DNA of 29,074 nucleotides from RGIG3872 sp045660245 (GTDB lineage: Bacteria > Bacillota > Clostridia > Christensenellales > UBA1242), in contig JAZRDJ010000060.1 in NCBI GenBank assembly GCA_045660245.1, forward strand, positions 1 through 29,074. The letters run 5' to 3'. A program made the translations under genes and the position numbers. The notes below the pieces were generated by a model, which saw nothing but the letters and a program-made list of their open reading frames with translations, did not search any database and was not told the origin of the DNA. Positions 17,119 to 24,879 of the stretch are shown here, piece by piece (the first letter of the stretch is position 1; the number at the start of each line of letters is the position of its first letter).

Positions 17119-17129
17119 TGGTTTATTTT

Positions 17130-17708
17130 TTATTCACTTTTTGGATCTTTTGGCATCATGATATTCAAGCCTTCTGGTGTCAAAAGAAAAATGTTTCCAG
17201 AAACTCTTTGAACACTACCATTCAATGCATAAACCGCACCAGAAGAAAAATCCAACATTCTTTGTGCTTCATCTTCTGACACATTGTCGAGATTGAGCAT
17301 TACGCTCTCTCCCTGTCTCAAAAAATCAATTAATTTTTGAACTTCATTGTAACTCTTTGGATAATAGAATACAACATTTTTACTGCCATATCCCCCCATG
17401 CTTGATGATCCATATCCATATGATGATCCTGAACTTTGTGATTGCATATTGTATTGATCCTTATCATAACTATAACTCAAAGGTGCAGAATGTGATTCTT
17501 GAGATGTGTTTGCCTGCAAAAAACCTGAATTATTGTCAATCGATTTTCTTGCAAGAGATTCTGCTTTTTTCTCTTGACGACGTGCTAACTTTTCACGTTT
17601 TTTCTGCTCACGAAGTTGACGTTTTTCAAGAGCCCTTGAGTCATCCAAAACGTCTTCATCATCGCCTTCAAAACCAATACCCTTCATCAACCAGTTAATA
17701 AAGCCCAT
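17130..17708 (-). CDS. sepF: Cell division protein SepF
   Basis: Membrane anchor and bundler of FtsZ at the division septum. With the ATG at 17708 it is 192 residues, in the normal range. The N-terminal amphipathic helix MGFINWLMKGIGFE is the membrane-targeting sequence. Then comes a charged linker (EKRQLREQKKREKLARRQ) and a Tyr/Gly/Ser-rich stretch (SYGYGSSSMGGYGS). The SepF core follows in the last 85 residues: VVFYYPKSYNEVQKLIDFLR, then VMLNLDNVSEDEAQRMLDF, then GAVYALNGSVQRVS and NIFLLTPEGLNI. An in-frame GTG at 17714 is closer (4 bases) to the AAAGGAG site; ATG is at 10 bases, so the start is uncertain by two codons. It has its own promoter and terminator. Confidence 0.94.
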   Translation of the reverse strand: MGFINWLMKGIGFEGDDEDVLDDSRALEKRQLREQKKREKLARRQEKKAESLARKSIDNNSGFLQANTSQESHSAPLSYSYDKDQYNMQSQSSGSSYGYGSSSMGGYGSKNVVFYYPKSYNEVQKLIDFLRQGESVMLNLDNVSEDEAQRMLDFSSGAVYALNGSVQRVSGNIFLLTPEGLNIMMPKDPKSE

Positions 17709-17737
17709 CGTCACATTACTCCTTTGTTTATGTTCCT

Positions 17738-17767
17738 ATTGTAACAAACTTTGATGCAAAGTGACAA
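17738..17767 (-). promoter_or_regulatory. sepF promoter
   Basis: Minus strand: TTGTCA (17767-17762, 5/6), an 18-base spacer, then TACAAT (17743-17738) preceded by TGT, an extended -10. The leader would be about 23 bases with AAAGGAG inside it. Confidence 0.62.
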
Positions 17768-17825
17768 TTATTTTTGAACATTTTATTTATTTTTTTACAA
17801 GAAATTTTACGGCTTGCATTCAAAA

Positions 17826-18584
17826 CTACTCAATTGTTAATTTTTTGTTGATATTTTCAACCTCAAATATCAAATCAATATAAAACTTTTTCAATGACAA
17901 TGTTTCTTTCTTTTCAGAAAATTCCTCAAAGAACTTTTCCAATTGTGATTGCAACAACAAATATGCTGAACTTATTTCACTTGAAAAAACGGAATTATTT
18001 TCACCAACTTCTTGAAACTCCTTGATTTGTTTGTTTATTTCAAGAATTTTCTTCAAAAAATCTGTTTTTTTCAAAATGCTTTTCTCATATTCAAAAAGAC
18101 AACTTGGGACAGTATCAAGCAATGAATACAAATAAAAAACACGTTCCTGATCATATTTATTTTTAATTTTATCTTGCATTTTTCTATCAATATTATTTAA
18201 TTTTAAACACTTTATATACAAATTATCAAATTTCTGATTATTCAAAGATTTTATTTTTTCTGCATCATTTAAATTATTATATGCAAAAATAACACAAGAC
18301 AAATTCCCAGATCCTTGTCCAATTATTGTTCCTGCTCCACCACCTGAAACAATTTCTTTTTGTTTGATCTCTGCAGATTTCAAATCCAAATTTTCACCAC
18401 AACACACCAAATAAACACTTTTCTCTTTTATCCATATATTTGAATTGGATTGGTTCAAAAATACTATGATCGCCAGAACAAAAAAAACCAAGAACAAAGA
18501 AATAACAATCATTCCTTTTTTCGATTTTTTGTGTTTTTCAAATATTTTTCTATACTTCTCCCACATTGTCAGTGTTTGTTGCAT
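17826..18584 (-). CDS. Single-pass membrane protein with a SPOR-like segment
   Basis: No firm identification. With the ATG at 18584 (AAAGGGG about 8 bases upstream) it has 252 residues; the longer frame to 18710 has no ribosome-binding site. A basic N-terminus (FEKHKKSKK) is followed by a membrane helix at 24-44, so the rest is likely outside the cell. Residues 57-110 have the order VYLV, GGGAGTI at 81-87, a beta-like LSCVIFAY and NDAEKI. This resembles the divergent SPOR-like domains of Bacillota (GGAGYI ... V.A.Y....DA). SPOR domains bind peptidoglycan lacking stem peptides at the septum. The remainder is helical and Lys/Glu/Leu-rich. It lies next to sepF and the DivIVA-like gene, which supports a division role. 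This is inference from pattern only. Confidence 0.6.
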   Translation of the reverse strand: MQQTLTMWEKYRKIFEKHKKSKKGMIVISLFLVFFVLAIIVFLNQSNSNIWIKEKSVYLVCCGENLDLKSAEIKQKEIVSGGGAGTIIGQGSGNLSCVIFAYNNLNDAEKIKSLNNQKFDNLYIKCLKLNNIDRKMQDKIKNKYDQERVFYLYSLLDTVPSCLFEYEKSILKKTDFLKKILEINKQIKEFQEVGENNSVFSSEISSAYLLLQSQLEKFFEEFSEKKETLSLKKFYIDLIFEVENINKKLTIE

Positions 18585-18730
18585 TGCAGTGTCCCCTTTG
18601 AGTATATTGGTGCATAGTAATTGTATGCGCTCTGTTTCGCCCCTATTCTTCATTACTCGTACACATTCTTGCGTTTTCTCAGCAAACATTGAGTTGCAAA
18701 AACAATACAATTAATCAAAGGAGATTTTTT

Positions 18731-19024
18731 ATGAAAATACAACCATTATTTGACCGAGTCCTCTTGAAGCCTGAAGGTGACCAATTCAACCGAACAAACT
18801 CAGGAATTATTCTCGGCAGTTCCGCTTCAGACGCTCCCGTTTTTGCGACAGTTATTGCATGTGGCAACGGAATAATTGAAGCCGGTGAAAACCTTGAAAT
18901 GCAAGTCAATGAAAATGACAGAGTGATCTACAACAAATTTGCTGGCACGGAAATTATGATTAATTCTGCCACTTACATTATTATCAAACAAACAGACATT
19001 CTTGCTGTTGTTGAAAAGGAGTAA
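18731..19024 (+). CDS. groES: Co-chaperonin GroES
   Basis: Heptameric lid of the GroEL chamber, 97 residues. The start MKIQPLFDRVLLKP matches the family, followed by the mobile-loop core SGIIL that contacts GroEL (usually SGIVL), and then VIYNKFAGTEI near the C-terminal half and the DILAVVE end. The ATG at 18731 has AAAGGAG 7 bases upstream; an upstream in-frame start at 18689 is not needed. The gene is coupled to groEL: AAAAGGAG at its end is the ribosome-binding site for groEL, 3 bases apart from the next start. No CIRCE (HrcA) operator is seen in the 146-base upstream gap. Confidence 0.95.
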   Translation: MKIQPLFDRVLLKPEGDQFNRTNSGIILGSSASDAPVFATVIACGNGIIEAGENLEMQVNENDRVIYNKFAGTEIMINSATYIIIKQTDILAVVEKE

Positions 19025-19027
19025 ATT

Positions 19028-20617
19028 ATGAAAAAAATTATTCATGGCATTGAGGCTCTTGAAAAACTCAAAAATGGAGCAAACAAACTTGCAGATGCCG
19101 TCAAAATCACTCTCGGCCCAAGGGGAAGAAATGTTGCTCTTGACAAGAAGTTTGTGGCACCACTCATAACAAACGATGGTGTCACTATTGCAAAGGAAAT
19201 ATCTCTTGAGTGTCCATTTGAGAACATGGGTGCAAGCATCATCAAAGAAGCAACAATCAAAGCAAATACTCAGGCCGGTGATGGAACAACAACTGCTTGT
19301 ATCTTGGCAAGTGCTATTGTAAATGAAGGATACAAAGCGATTTCTGCGGGGCACAACCCACTGCTCTTGAGACGAGGCATTGAAAAAGCAACAACTGAAA
19401 TTGTGAAATGTCTTCACGACCTTTCAAAACCCGTTTCAAATCCAGAGGAAATAATTCAAGTTGCGAGCGTTTCCGCTGGAAATGAAGAAATTGGCAAAAT
19501 CATCGGTGAAGCCATAGACAAAGTTGGAATTGATGGAATCATAACAATTGAAGAATCCAACACAAGTGAAACTTACATTACACATAGCCAAGGTTATGAA
19601 TATGAGCGTGGATTTGCATCACCATACATGGCCACAGATACTGGGAAAATGCAATCAATTCTCGAATCACCACTTGTGCTTGTCGCAAACAAAAAAATTT
19701 CATCAATAAATGAACTACTACCAATTCTCGAACAAGTACTACCAACTGGCAAACAACTTTTGATTGTTGCAGACGATATTGATCAAGAGGCACTCGGCAC
19801 TCTTGTTGTCAACAGGCTCAATGCTGGACTTCCAATCACACTCACAAAATCACCATATTTTGCAGACAAACGCAAACAAGCACTGCAAGACATTTGCGTG
19901 CTCACAGGTGCAAACCTTGTGTCTGACGAAACAGGACTTCTATTTCAAAATATAACTTTGAGTGATTTGGGTACAGCAAAGACAATTATTGTCACATCTG
20001 AAAAAACAACAATCATTGATGGCGCAGCCAGCAATGATAATCTTGAAAATCATATCAAAGTTATCAAAGAACAAATAGAAAATGAAAAAGACGATTACAA
20101 AAAAGACACCTTGCTCACAAGGCTCTCAAAACTCACAAATGGCGCTGCAATAATTCACGCCGGTGCAAAGAGCGAAATTGAGTGCAAGGAACTCAAAATG
20201 CGCATTGAAGATGCTCTTTTTGCGTCAAAATCAGCCGCTCAAGAAGGTATAATTCCAGGTGGTGGCACAACACTTCTCTATATTTCAAACTTGCTTGCAG
20301 ACATGCCAGAAACCCTTGATTTGAAAGAGGAACAAGTTGGAGCAAAAATTGTCCTTGATGCCATCAAATACCCCATCAAACAAATTGCAGAAAACTCTGG
20401 CGTTGATGCGGGGAAAATTATGTATATTGTTGCATCTGCTAATGAATTTGCATATGGTTATGACGCATTGAAAGAAAGTTTTTGCAATATGTTTGATGCA
20501 GGAATAGTTGACCCAACCAAAGTCACAAGATCAGCAATTGAAAATGCATCAAGTGTTTCAGCAACACTTCTCACAACATCAGTTCTGGTGACAGATGATG
20601 ACAAAAAAAATTCATAA
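19028..20617 (+). CDS. groEL: Chaperonin GroEL, divergent
   Basis: ATP-dependent folding chamber, 529 residues. The ATPase core is kept: ITLGPRGRNV, NDGVTIAKE, catalytic GDGTTTA with Asp85, IEDALFAS (the second Asp) and GGGTTLLY. The apical domain departs from consensus. The near-invariant APGFGDRRK reads SPYFADKRK (residues 275-283), and RGYLSPYF reads RGFASPYM, which changes residues at the substrate/GroES groove. The C-terminus ends in DDDKKNS and lacks the usual Gly-Gly-Met tail that fills the chamber floor. It follows groES with 3 bases between and is closed by a terminator. It may be the only chaperonin of the genome or a second copy; the window cannot say. Confidence 0.95.
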   Translation: MKKIIHGIEALEKLKNGANKLADAVKITLGPRGRNVALDKKFVAPLITNDGVTIAKEISLECPFENMGASIIKEATIKANTQAGDGTTTACILASAIVNEGYKAISAGHNPLLLRRGIEKATTEIVKCLHDLSKPVSNPEEIIQVASVSAGNEEIGKIIGEAIDKVGIDGIITIEESNTSETYITHSQGYEYERGFASPYMATDTGKMQSILESPLVLVANKKISSINELLPILEQVLPTGKQLLIVADDIDQEALGTLVVNRLNAGLPITLTKSPYFADKRKQALQDICVLTGANLVSDETGLLFQNITLSDLGTAKTIIVTSEKTTIIDGAASNDNLENHIKVIKEQIENEKDDYKKDTLLTRLSKLTNGAAIIHAGAKSEIECKELKMRIEDALFASKSAAQEGIIPGGGTTLLYISNLLADMPETLDLKEEQVGAKIVLDAIKYPIKQIAENSGVDAGKIMYIVASANEFAYGYDALKESFCNMFDAGIVDPTKVTRSAIENASSVSATLLTTSVLVTDDDKKNS

Positions 20618-20622
20618 ATAAG

Positions 20623-20655
20623 AAACGACCAGTACTTCATCGTACTGGTCGTTTT
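20623..20655. terminator. Terminator after groEL, likely bidirectional
   Basis: A 13-bp perfect stem (20623-20635 with 20642-20654; ACGACCAGTAC/GTACTGGTCGT core) and a 6-base loop, followed by a T-rich run on the plus strand. It also stands just after the stop of the minus-strand gene at 20659. Confidence 0.9.
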
Positions 20656-20658
20656 ATT

Positions 20659-21450
20659 TTAGATATCTTCTCCGAGCAAGTCCTCAAGGATTGATTCGAG
20701 ATCTTCTGTTGGGTTCAATGCTTCATCAAAGTCAAAGATTGAATCGTCAGTCTTTGGAACATTTGACACTTTAGCAATCTTTTTGTTAACCACAGACGAA
20801 ATGAGTTGTCTTTGTTTCTTTGGTTTTACTTCAACCTTGCCATATTCAAGTTCATCAATGATTTCATCAACCTTCTTGTTACCTGTATTTTTCTTTGGTC
20901 TGCCTGGTTTTCTGGTCGCATTTTCGCCAACCTTCATATCGAATTCATTGCAAAGCATTTTGAACCTGTCATCGACTGATTTTGGTTTTGCTTTAAGCCT
21001 TGTTGTTTCTGATTTATATGCCATTTCAGCATCTGAGAGTTCTGTTGCGGTATCCTTGATGGCTGAAAGGTTTTCTATCATTGTTTTTATTTCGACATCA
21101 AAATTTTCAAAAGCCTCCTTGTCTTCAGGTTCATACTTTGTTCTCAAATCATCAAAAAAAGTATGCCATTTTTCAGAAAAACGCATCAAGTTATCAACTT
21201 CAATTGCACATCTTGTTTTCATTGTACTTTCAATATATTTGGCCTTTCTGTCTGCAAGAATCAATGCTCTTGTGACTAATTTTTCACGTTTTTTGAGAGC
21301 AGTCAATTCTTGAGTTTTTTGTTCCAATTGTTTTTTGAGGTCTGAAATTTCCTGCATTTGACTTGCAGCCATGAGTTGAGTATCAATCATGCTTTTTCTC
21401 ACAATATTATCAAGTTCCGCTTGGGAATAAGTCTTCTTTTTTTCAGCCAT
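20659..21450 (-). CDS. Coiled-coil protein with an AT-hook-like motif and acidic tail
   Basis: Not recognised. With the ATG at 21450 (GGAG 7-8 bases upstream) it has 263 residues and no membrane segment. Parts in order: a short basic start, a coiled coil at about 28-75 (ISDLKKQLEQKTQELTAL), helical middle, the motif RKPGRPKK at 180-187 that matches the AT-hook core (GRP flanked by basic residues), a Lys-rich stretch and an acidic C-terminus (DDSIFDFDE, LESILEDLLGED). This suggests a cytoplasmic DNA- or nucleoid-associated coiled-coil protein (inference). The start codon lies inside the last codons of lgt (8-base overlap), so translation is coupled to lgt. A longer frame to 21519 would run inside lgt and has no site. 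Confidence 0.65.
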   Translation of the reverse strand: MAEKKKTYSQAELDNIVRKSMIDTQLMAASQMQEISDLKKQLEQKTQELTALKKREKLVTRALILADRKAKYIESTMKTRCAIEVDNLMRFSEKWHTFFDDLRTKYEPEDKEAFENFDVEIKTMIENLSAIKDTATELSDAEMAYKSETTRLKAKPKSVDDRFKMLCNEFDMKVGENATRKPGRPKKNTGNKKVDEIIDELEYGKVEVKPKKQRQLISSVVNKKIAKVSNVPKTDDSIFDFDEALNPTEDLESILEDLLGEDI

Positions 21451-22231
21451 GTTTCTTCTCCATTTTTTGTTTTTTGTAGTGTTTGATGAGCACAGTGATG
21501 AGCAATGATACACCAGCAATTATCATTATTATTGTCATCATTTGAGAAATAGGAATACTCCCAAGTCTCAAAACAAACTCCGATTGTCTCCTTGTTTCAA
21601 GAATTGTTCGAACTGTTCCATAGTATATGAAATAACTTGCAGTGACGACACCTCGGATCTGAACTTTTTTGTAAAGTATAAAGAGTCCAATGAATCCGAG
21701 AATATTCAAGACAAATTCATAAAAAAATAATGCTTCATAAAAAGTCCCATTGATATTCACTGCAAAAGGAAAAACTTGCCACAGGGAATTTTTTATTTCC
21801 TGACCATAAATTTCAGAATTGAAATAGTTTCCCCACCTGCCGATGCCTTGTGCCAAAATCAGCACAACCACGAGCAAATCTGCAGCTTCCCAAAACGAAC
21901 GTTTCTTGATGAGTTTGAGCAACAATAATCCCAACGCTCCTCCACAAATTGCACCGACGATACTCATTCCACCAGACCTAAACTCAAAAAAATCAAACAA
22001 CGATAAATTCGCATCAAACAAAACCGCAAATAATCTTGCAAATACAATTCCAAGCGGAAGTATTGCGATCAAAATTTCAAAGTTGAAATTTGAATTCAGT
22101 TTTCGAATTTTGACAAGTGCAAAACTAGTGATATATGCAACCAAAATCGCGATGCTCATAATAACACCGTACCAGTATATATCAACACCAAAAATATTGA
22201 ATGCTACTCTATTTACGCTCAAGATATTCAT
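21443..22231 (-). CDS. lgt: Prolipoprotein diacylglyceryl transferase
   Basis: Transfers diacylglycerol from phosphatidylglycerol to the lipobox cysteine of prelipoproteins, in the cytoplasmic membrane. About seven hydrophobic helices. Signature segments are VDIYWYGVIM near the start, GGMSIVGAICGG, and GRWGNYFNSEIYGQ, which carries the essential Arg and the Lgt signature. I chose the ATG at 22231 (262 residues) from family alignment and from the promoter. The longer frame to 22258 would start inside the promoter spacer. There is no ribosome-binding site: TATAAT ends six bases before the ATG, so the mRNA should be leaderless. It overlaps the coiled-coil/AT-hook-like gene by 8 bases. Confidence 0.94.
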   Translation of the reverse strand: MNILSVNRVAFNIFGVDIYWYGVIMSIAILVAYITSFALVKIRKLNSNFNFEILIAILPLGIVFARLFAVLFDANLSLFDFFEFRSGGMSIVGAICGGALGLLLLKLIKKRSFWEAADLLVVVLILAQGIGRWGNYFNSEIYGQEIKNSLWQVFPFAVNINGTFYEALFFYEFVLNILGFIGLFILYKKVQIRGVVTASYFIYYGTVRTILETRRQSEFVLRLGSIPISQMMTIIMIIAGVSLLITVLIKHYKKQKMEKKHG

Positions 22232-22237
22232 AAATAC

Positions 22238-22266
22238 ATTATAAAAAATATTCATCAAAATTGCAA
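22238..22266 (-). promoter_or_regulatory. lgt promoter, predicted leaderless
   Basis: Minus strand: TTGCAA (22266-22261), 17 bases, TATAAT (22243-22238), then GTATTT and the ATG at 22231. Same 17-base spacer and six-base -10 to ATG gap as the uvrB promoter. Confidence 0.72.
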
Positions 22267-22320
22267 TTAATTAATCATTTATATTATTATTTTATGAAAT
22301 AAATATGTAGAAATTTACGC

Positions 22321-22355
22321 AAAAAAAATCTGCGATAATAAAAATCGCAGATTTT
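22321..22355 (-). terminator. Terminator of the large coiled-coil gene
   Basis: Arms 22325-22336 and 22344-22355 give a 12-bp perfect stem (ATCTGCGAT core) with a 7-base loop, and the minus strand then runs into eight T. It lies 6 bases after the stop codon. Confidence 0.9.
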
Positions 22356-22361
22356 GTAGTA

Positions 22362-24305
22362 TTAACCTCTTGAAACCTCATTTTGTTCCTCATCAGTTTT
22401 TTCATTCCATGAGTCGCCTTGATTTCCTGATTGTGCTGCATCTTCTGGTCTTCCATTCTCAGTTGCATCACTCACAGATCCTGCACCAATTTCAGGTGCT
22501 CCTGATTCGTTTTGTTCTGGAGATTGTCCTTCACTTTCAAGTTTTTCTTCATATTCAGCAAGAAGTTTCTTTACATCTTCAAGTTGTTTTGCAAGATCTT
22601 CCTTTTCGCCATTCAACTCAGCAAATCTAGTTGCATTGTCCATGATTGCATTGAAAAGTTCTTCTTTTTGCTCTTTAAGTTCATCAATTTCGTTTTGCAA
22701 GTTGATTTTTTCTGTGTAAGAAAGTGTATAGTTCACTTCCCCTTCACCAAGCATAAGTTCCAACTCTTGAATTGCAGGATCGATTGCATTGTCAATTACT
22801 GCTTTGAGTTTTTCTTCGTTGATGTTTCCATTTTCATCTTTGCAAGAATCAAGTGTTTCTTCTGAACCGATGAGTTCAAAAATAAATTCACCAAACGCAT
22901 CTTCTGCTTCATGAAGTTTTGACTGTCTCAAATAATCACACACGATTGAACCAGCGAGTTCATCATCTTCAAACAAAAGATCCAAAGCAAGTGTCTTTTG
23001 CGCTCCACCATCTTCTGTTTCTACAAGAACAATATATCTATCCATTTGTTCTGGTGTCAAAATCTTTGCAAACTCATCAAAAACACCTTGCGCCCAAGTA
23101 GAAGCAGTATCGTAAGCGTTGAGTGCGCTATTAAAGTCAGCAATAGCAGCGTTCAATGCATTGTGATCACTATCTAATACTGCAAGAATATCATTTATGT
23201 TATAACTTCCATCTTCATTTTTGAAAGAACCTTTCAAATCTTCATGATAGTTGCCCATCTTGTCAAGAATAGTATCAATAATAGATTGAAGATTTGCTTT
23301 TTCTTGTTCAAGACCCGCAATTGTGTTGTCTTTGTTTTGATTTTCTTCAGTGAGAGCGTTGTTTTGGTTCACAAGTTCTTCATTCTTTGCTGATTGAATG
23401 CCAAATGCAACACCAAAAGAAGTTGTTCCAATTGCACCAAGCACAGCAGAGCCAATTGCAATACCTTTCCACACATTTTTCCACTTCTTTTCTTGAGGAA
23501 GTTCTCTGTTTGCTTTTTCAATTGCATCATCAATTGTAGAAACAAGATATTCATCTGGATCTTTCACGATGGCTTCCATATCAAGAACAGTTCTGATCAG
23601 CCCACCATCGTTCACACGCTTATAATACGTTTCAACTTCTTCTTGTGATTTATATCTTATTGCAGACTTAAATGATTTTTCAACAACATCAGCAAAATAT
23701 TCATAAGAAACAACTTTTTCGATTGCTTTATCAACTTCAGCCTTAAGTTCTGGAGTATTGATGATTGCATCAACATTCACAATTGGTTCAGATTCACTAC
23801 CCGTCAAGAATCTTGATCTTTCATCATTTGTGATCCCCGCTCTTGTCGCATAGTTATCAAAGATATCATAAACCAGAGAAGTATAGTTTCTGTAAAGTCC
23901 AGAAACTCTGTCTCTTTCGTTTTCAGCAGAAATAACTCTTTCATCAGCATTCAATGCAGTAATTGTTTGATTTGCGGCTTCGAGTTTTGCTGAAAGTTCT
24001 GCAATTTTATTTTCAAGATCTTTCTTCTCTGACGCTCTAGCAATTTTTTCTGCATTCAATTCTTTTTCTGCAGACTTTCTTGCTTTTTCAGCGGTTTTTG
24101 TTTGCTTTTGAGCCTCTTTTGCCATCTTTTCAGCATCTTCTTTGGCTTTGATCAAGTCTGCTTCGGAATAAATTGACAAAGATTTCAAACCTGCAAGGAA
24201 CGCTGAAGTCAAATTGTTGAACTTTTCATCATTGAAAGTACCATCAGGATTAACACACTCTTCAAAAATCTTATTGAGTCTATTTTCGATTGACATTTTT
24301 CCCAT
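22362..24305 (-). CDS. Large coiled-coil membrane protein with NxDGxxN motifs
   Basis: Not recognised; 647 residues. Parts in order: a first motif NPDGTFNDEKF (19-29), a long Ala/Lys/Glu coiled coil at about 47-130, a helical domain at 135-265, one membrane helix at 281-302, a short coiled coil (305-345), a second motif NEDGSYNINDI (363-373), a helical domain, a third motif DENGNINEEKL (490-500), a coiled coil (535-590) and a Ser/Gly/Asn/Glu-rich disordered tail. A single internal helix with large domains on both sides suggests a membrane-spanning scaffold or a link between cytoplasm and surface (inference). GGGGGA lies 8 bases before the ATG. It is transcribed alone from a perfect consensus promoter, so it is likely abundant. 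Composition looks like its neighbours. Confidence 0.7.
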   Translation of the reverse strand: MGKMSIENRLNKIFEECVNPDGTFNDEKFNNLTSAFLAGLKSLSIYSEADLIKAKEDAEKMAKEAQKQTKTAEKARKSAEKELNAEKIARASEKKDLENKIAELSAKLEAANQTITALNADERVISAENERDRVSGLYRNYTSLVYDIFDNYATRAGITNDERSRFLTGSESEPIVNVDAIINTPELKAEVDKAIEKVVSYEYFADVVEKSFKSAIRYKSQEEVETYYKRVNDGGLIRTVLDMEAIVKDPDEYLVSTIDDAIEKANRELPQEKKWKNVWKGIAIGSAVLGAIGTTSFGVAFGIQSAKNEELVNQNNALTEENQNKDNTIAGLEQEKANLQSIIDTILDKMGNYHEDLKGSFKNEDGSYNINDILAVLDSDHNALNAAIADFNSALNAYDTASTWAQGVFDEFAKILTPEQMDRYIVLVETEDGGAQKTLALDLLFEDDELAGSIVCDYLRQSKLHEAEDAFGEFIFELIGSEETLDSCKDENGNINEEKLKAVIDNAIDPAIQELELMLGEGEVNYTLSYTEKINLQNEIDELKEQKEELFNAIMDNATRFAELNGEKEDLAKQLEDVKKLLAEYEEKLESEGQSPEQNESGAPEIGAGSVSDATENGRPEDAAQSGNQGDSWNEKTDEEQNEVSRG

Positions 24306-24376
24306 TTTTTAATTCCCCCAAATATACACTTTTATGTATACATTCATTTATTTCGCCCTATATTTTATGTGGCTAT

Positions 24377-24405
24377 ATTATACTATATGTCACACCCATT
24401 GTCAA
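24377..24405 (-). promoter_or_regulatory. Perfect consensus sigma-A promoter of the large coiled-coil gene
   Basis: Minus strand: TTGACA (24405-24400), exactly 17 bases, TATAAT (24382-24377). The leader would be about 65 bases. Near its end GTATACAT and GTGTATAT can form an 8-bp hairpin (G-U closing pairs) a few bases ahead of the GGGGGA ribosome-binding site. Confidence 0.85.
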
Positions 24406-24454
24406 TACCCATTTTGCAATAAATAAGCCCCATTACGTGCATGAATTTTGACAT

Positions 24455-24482
24455 AAAAAATGCCTCATATAATGAGGCATTT
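24455..24482 (-). terminator. Terminator of yigZ-recX-acpS
   Basis: Arms 24458-24468 and 24472-24482 make an 11-bp stem (TGCCTCAT/ATGAGGCA core) with a 3-base loop, ending in six T on the minus strand. It lies 10 bases after the acpS stop. Confidence 0.88.
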
Positions 24483-24492
24483 GCAATTGACA

Positions 24493-24879
24493 TTATTTAA
24501 TTTCCACAACGGCAATTGATATTCCGCCATCGTGAGAAATTGATAAATTAACTTCGGTCAACCCCCTGCCTGTTAGATACTCTTTAATCTTATCAGAAAG
24601 CACAATGAATGGTTCACCTGATGCTTTGTGATCAACTTCAATCTCTGAAAGAGTGAACGCATCCCCAAGACCGAGACCAAGCGCCTTCAAAAATGCTTCT
24701 TTTGCGCAAAAAAGACCAGCCAAAGTGTTGTCCCTTTGACTGCAAACTTCAGCGCGAGCCTTTGTTGTTGCTTTTTGATTTGAATAATCCATTTCAAGTT
24801 TTGTAAAAACTCTGTTGTTCACATCATTATCAGCGAGTTTTGAAACTCTTTCAACTCGAATAATATCTACACCAATCAT
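24493..24879 (-). CDS. acpS: Holo-[acyl-carrier-protein] synthase
   Basis: Transfers 4'-phosphopantetheine from CoA to the serine of acyl carrier protein, activating fatty acid synthesis. The 128 residues are typical. Magnesium-binding Asp5 in GVDIIRVERV and Glu61 in FCAKEAFLKALG are present, and the C-terminal LSISHDGG motif is intact. The ATG overlaps the recX stop by 4 bases (ATGA), with GGAGAG upstream, so translation is coupled. It is the last gene of yigZ-recX-acpS. Confidence 0.95.
   Translation of the reverse strand: MIGVDIIRVERVSKLADNDVNNRVFTKLEMDYSNQKATTKARAEVCSQRDNTLAGLFCAKEAFLKALGLGLGDAFTLSEIEVDHKASGEPFIVLSDKIKEYLTGRGLTEVNLSISHDGGISIAVVEIK

Noticed and set aside
18585..18730. Inverted repeat GCATA-N7-TATGC upstream of groES as a heat-shock operator
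   Set aside because: Arms are only 5 bp and share no match with CIRCE or CtsR sites; likely chance in AT-rich DNA.
18827..19417. A 196-codon minus-strand frame across groES-groEL
   Set aside because: It is antisense to two conserved chaperone genes, has Phe/Cys/Ser/Asn-rich composition and no start signal.
22362..24305. The NxDGxxN motifs read as true EF-hand calcium loops
   Set aside because: The first loop position is not acidic (C, F, C) and position 12 is not a Glu or Asp in all three, so the canonical 12-residue loop is not met.
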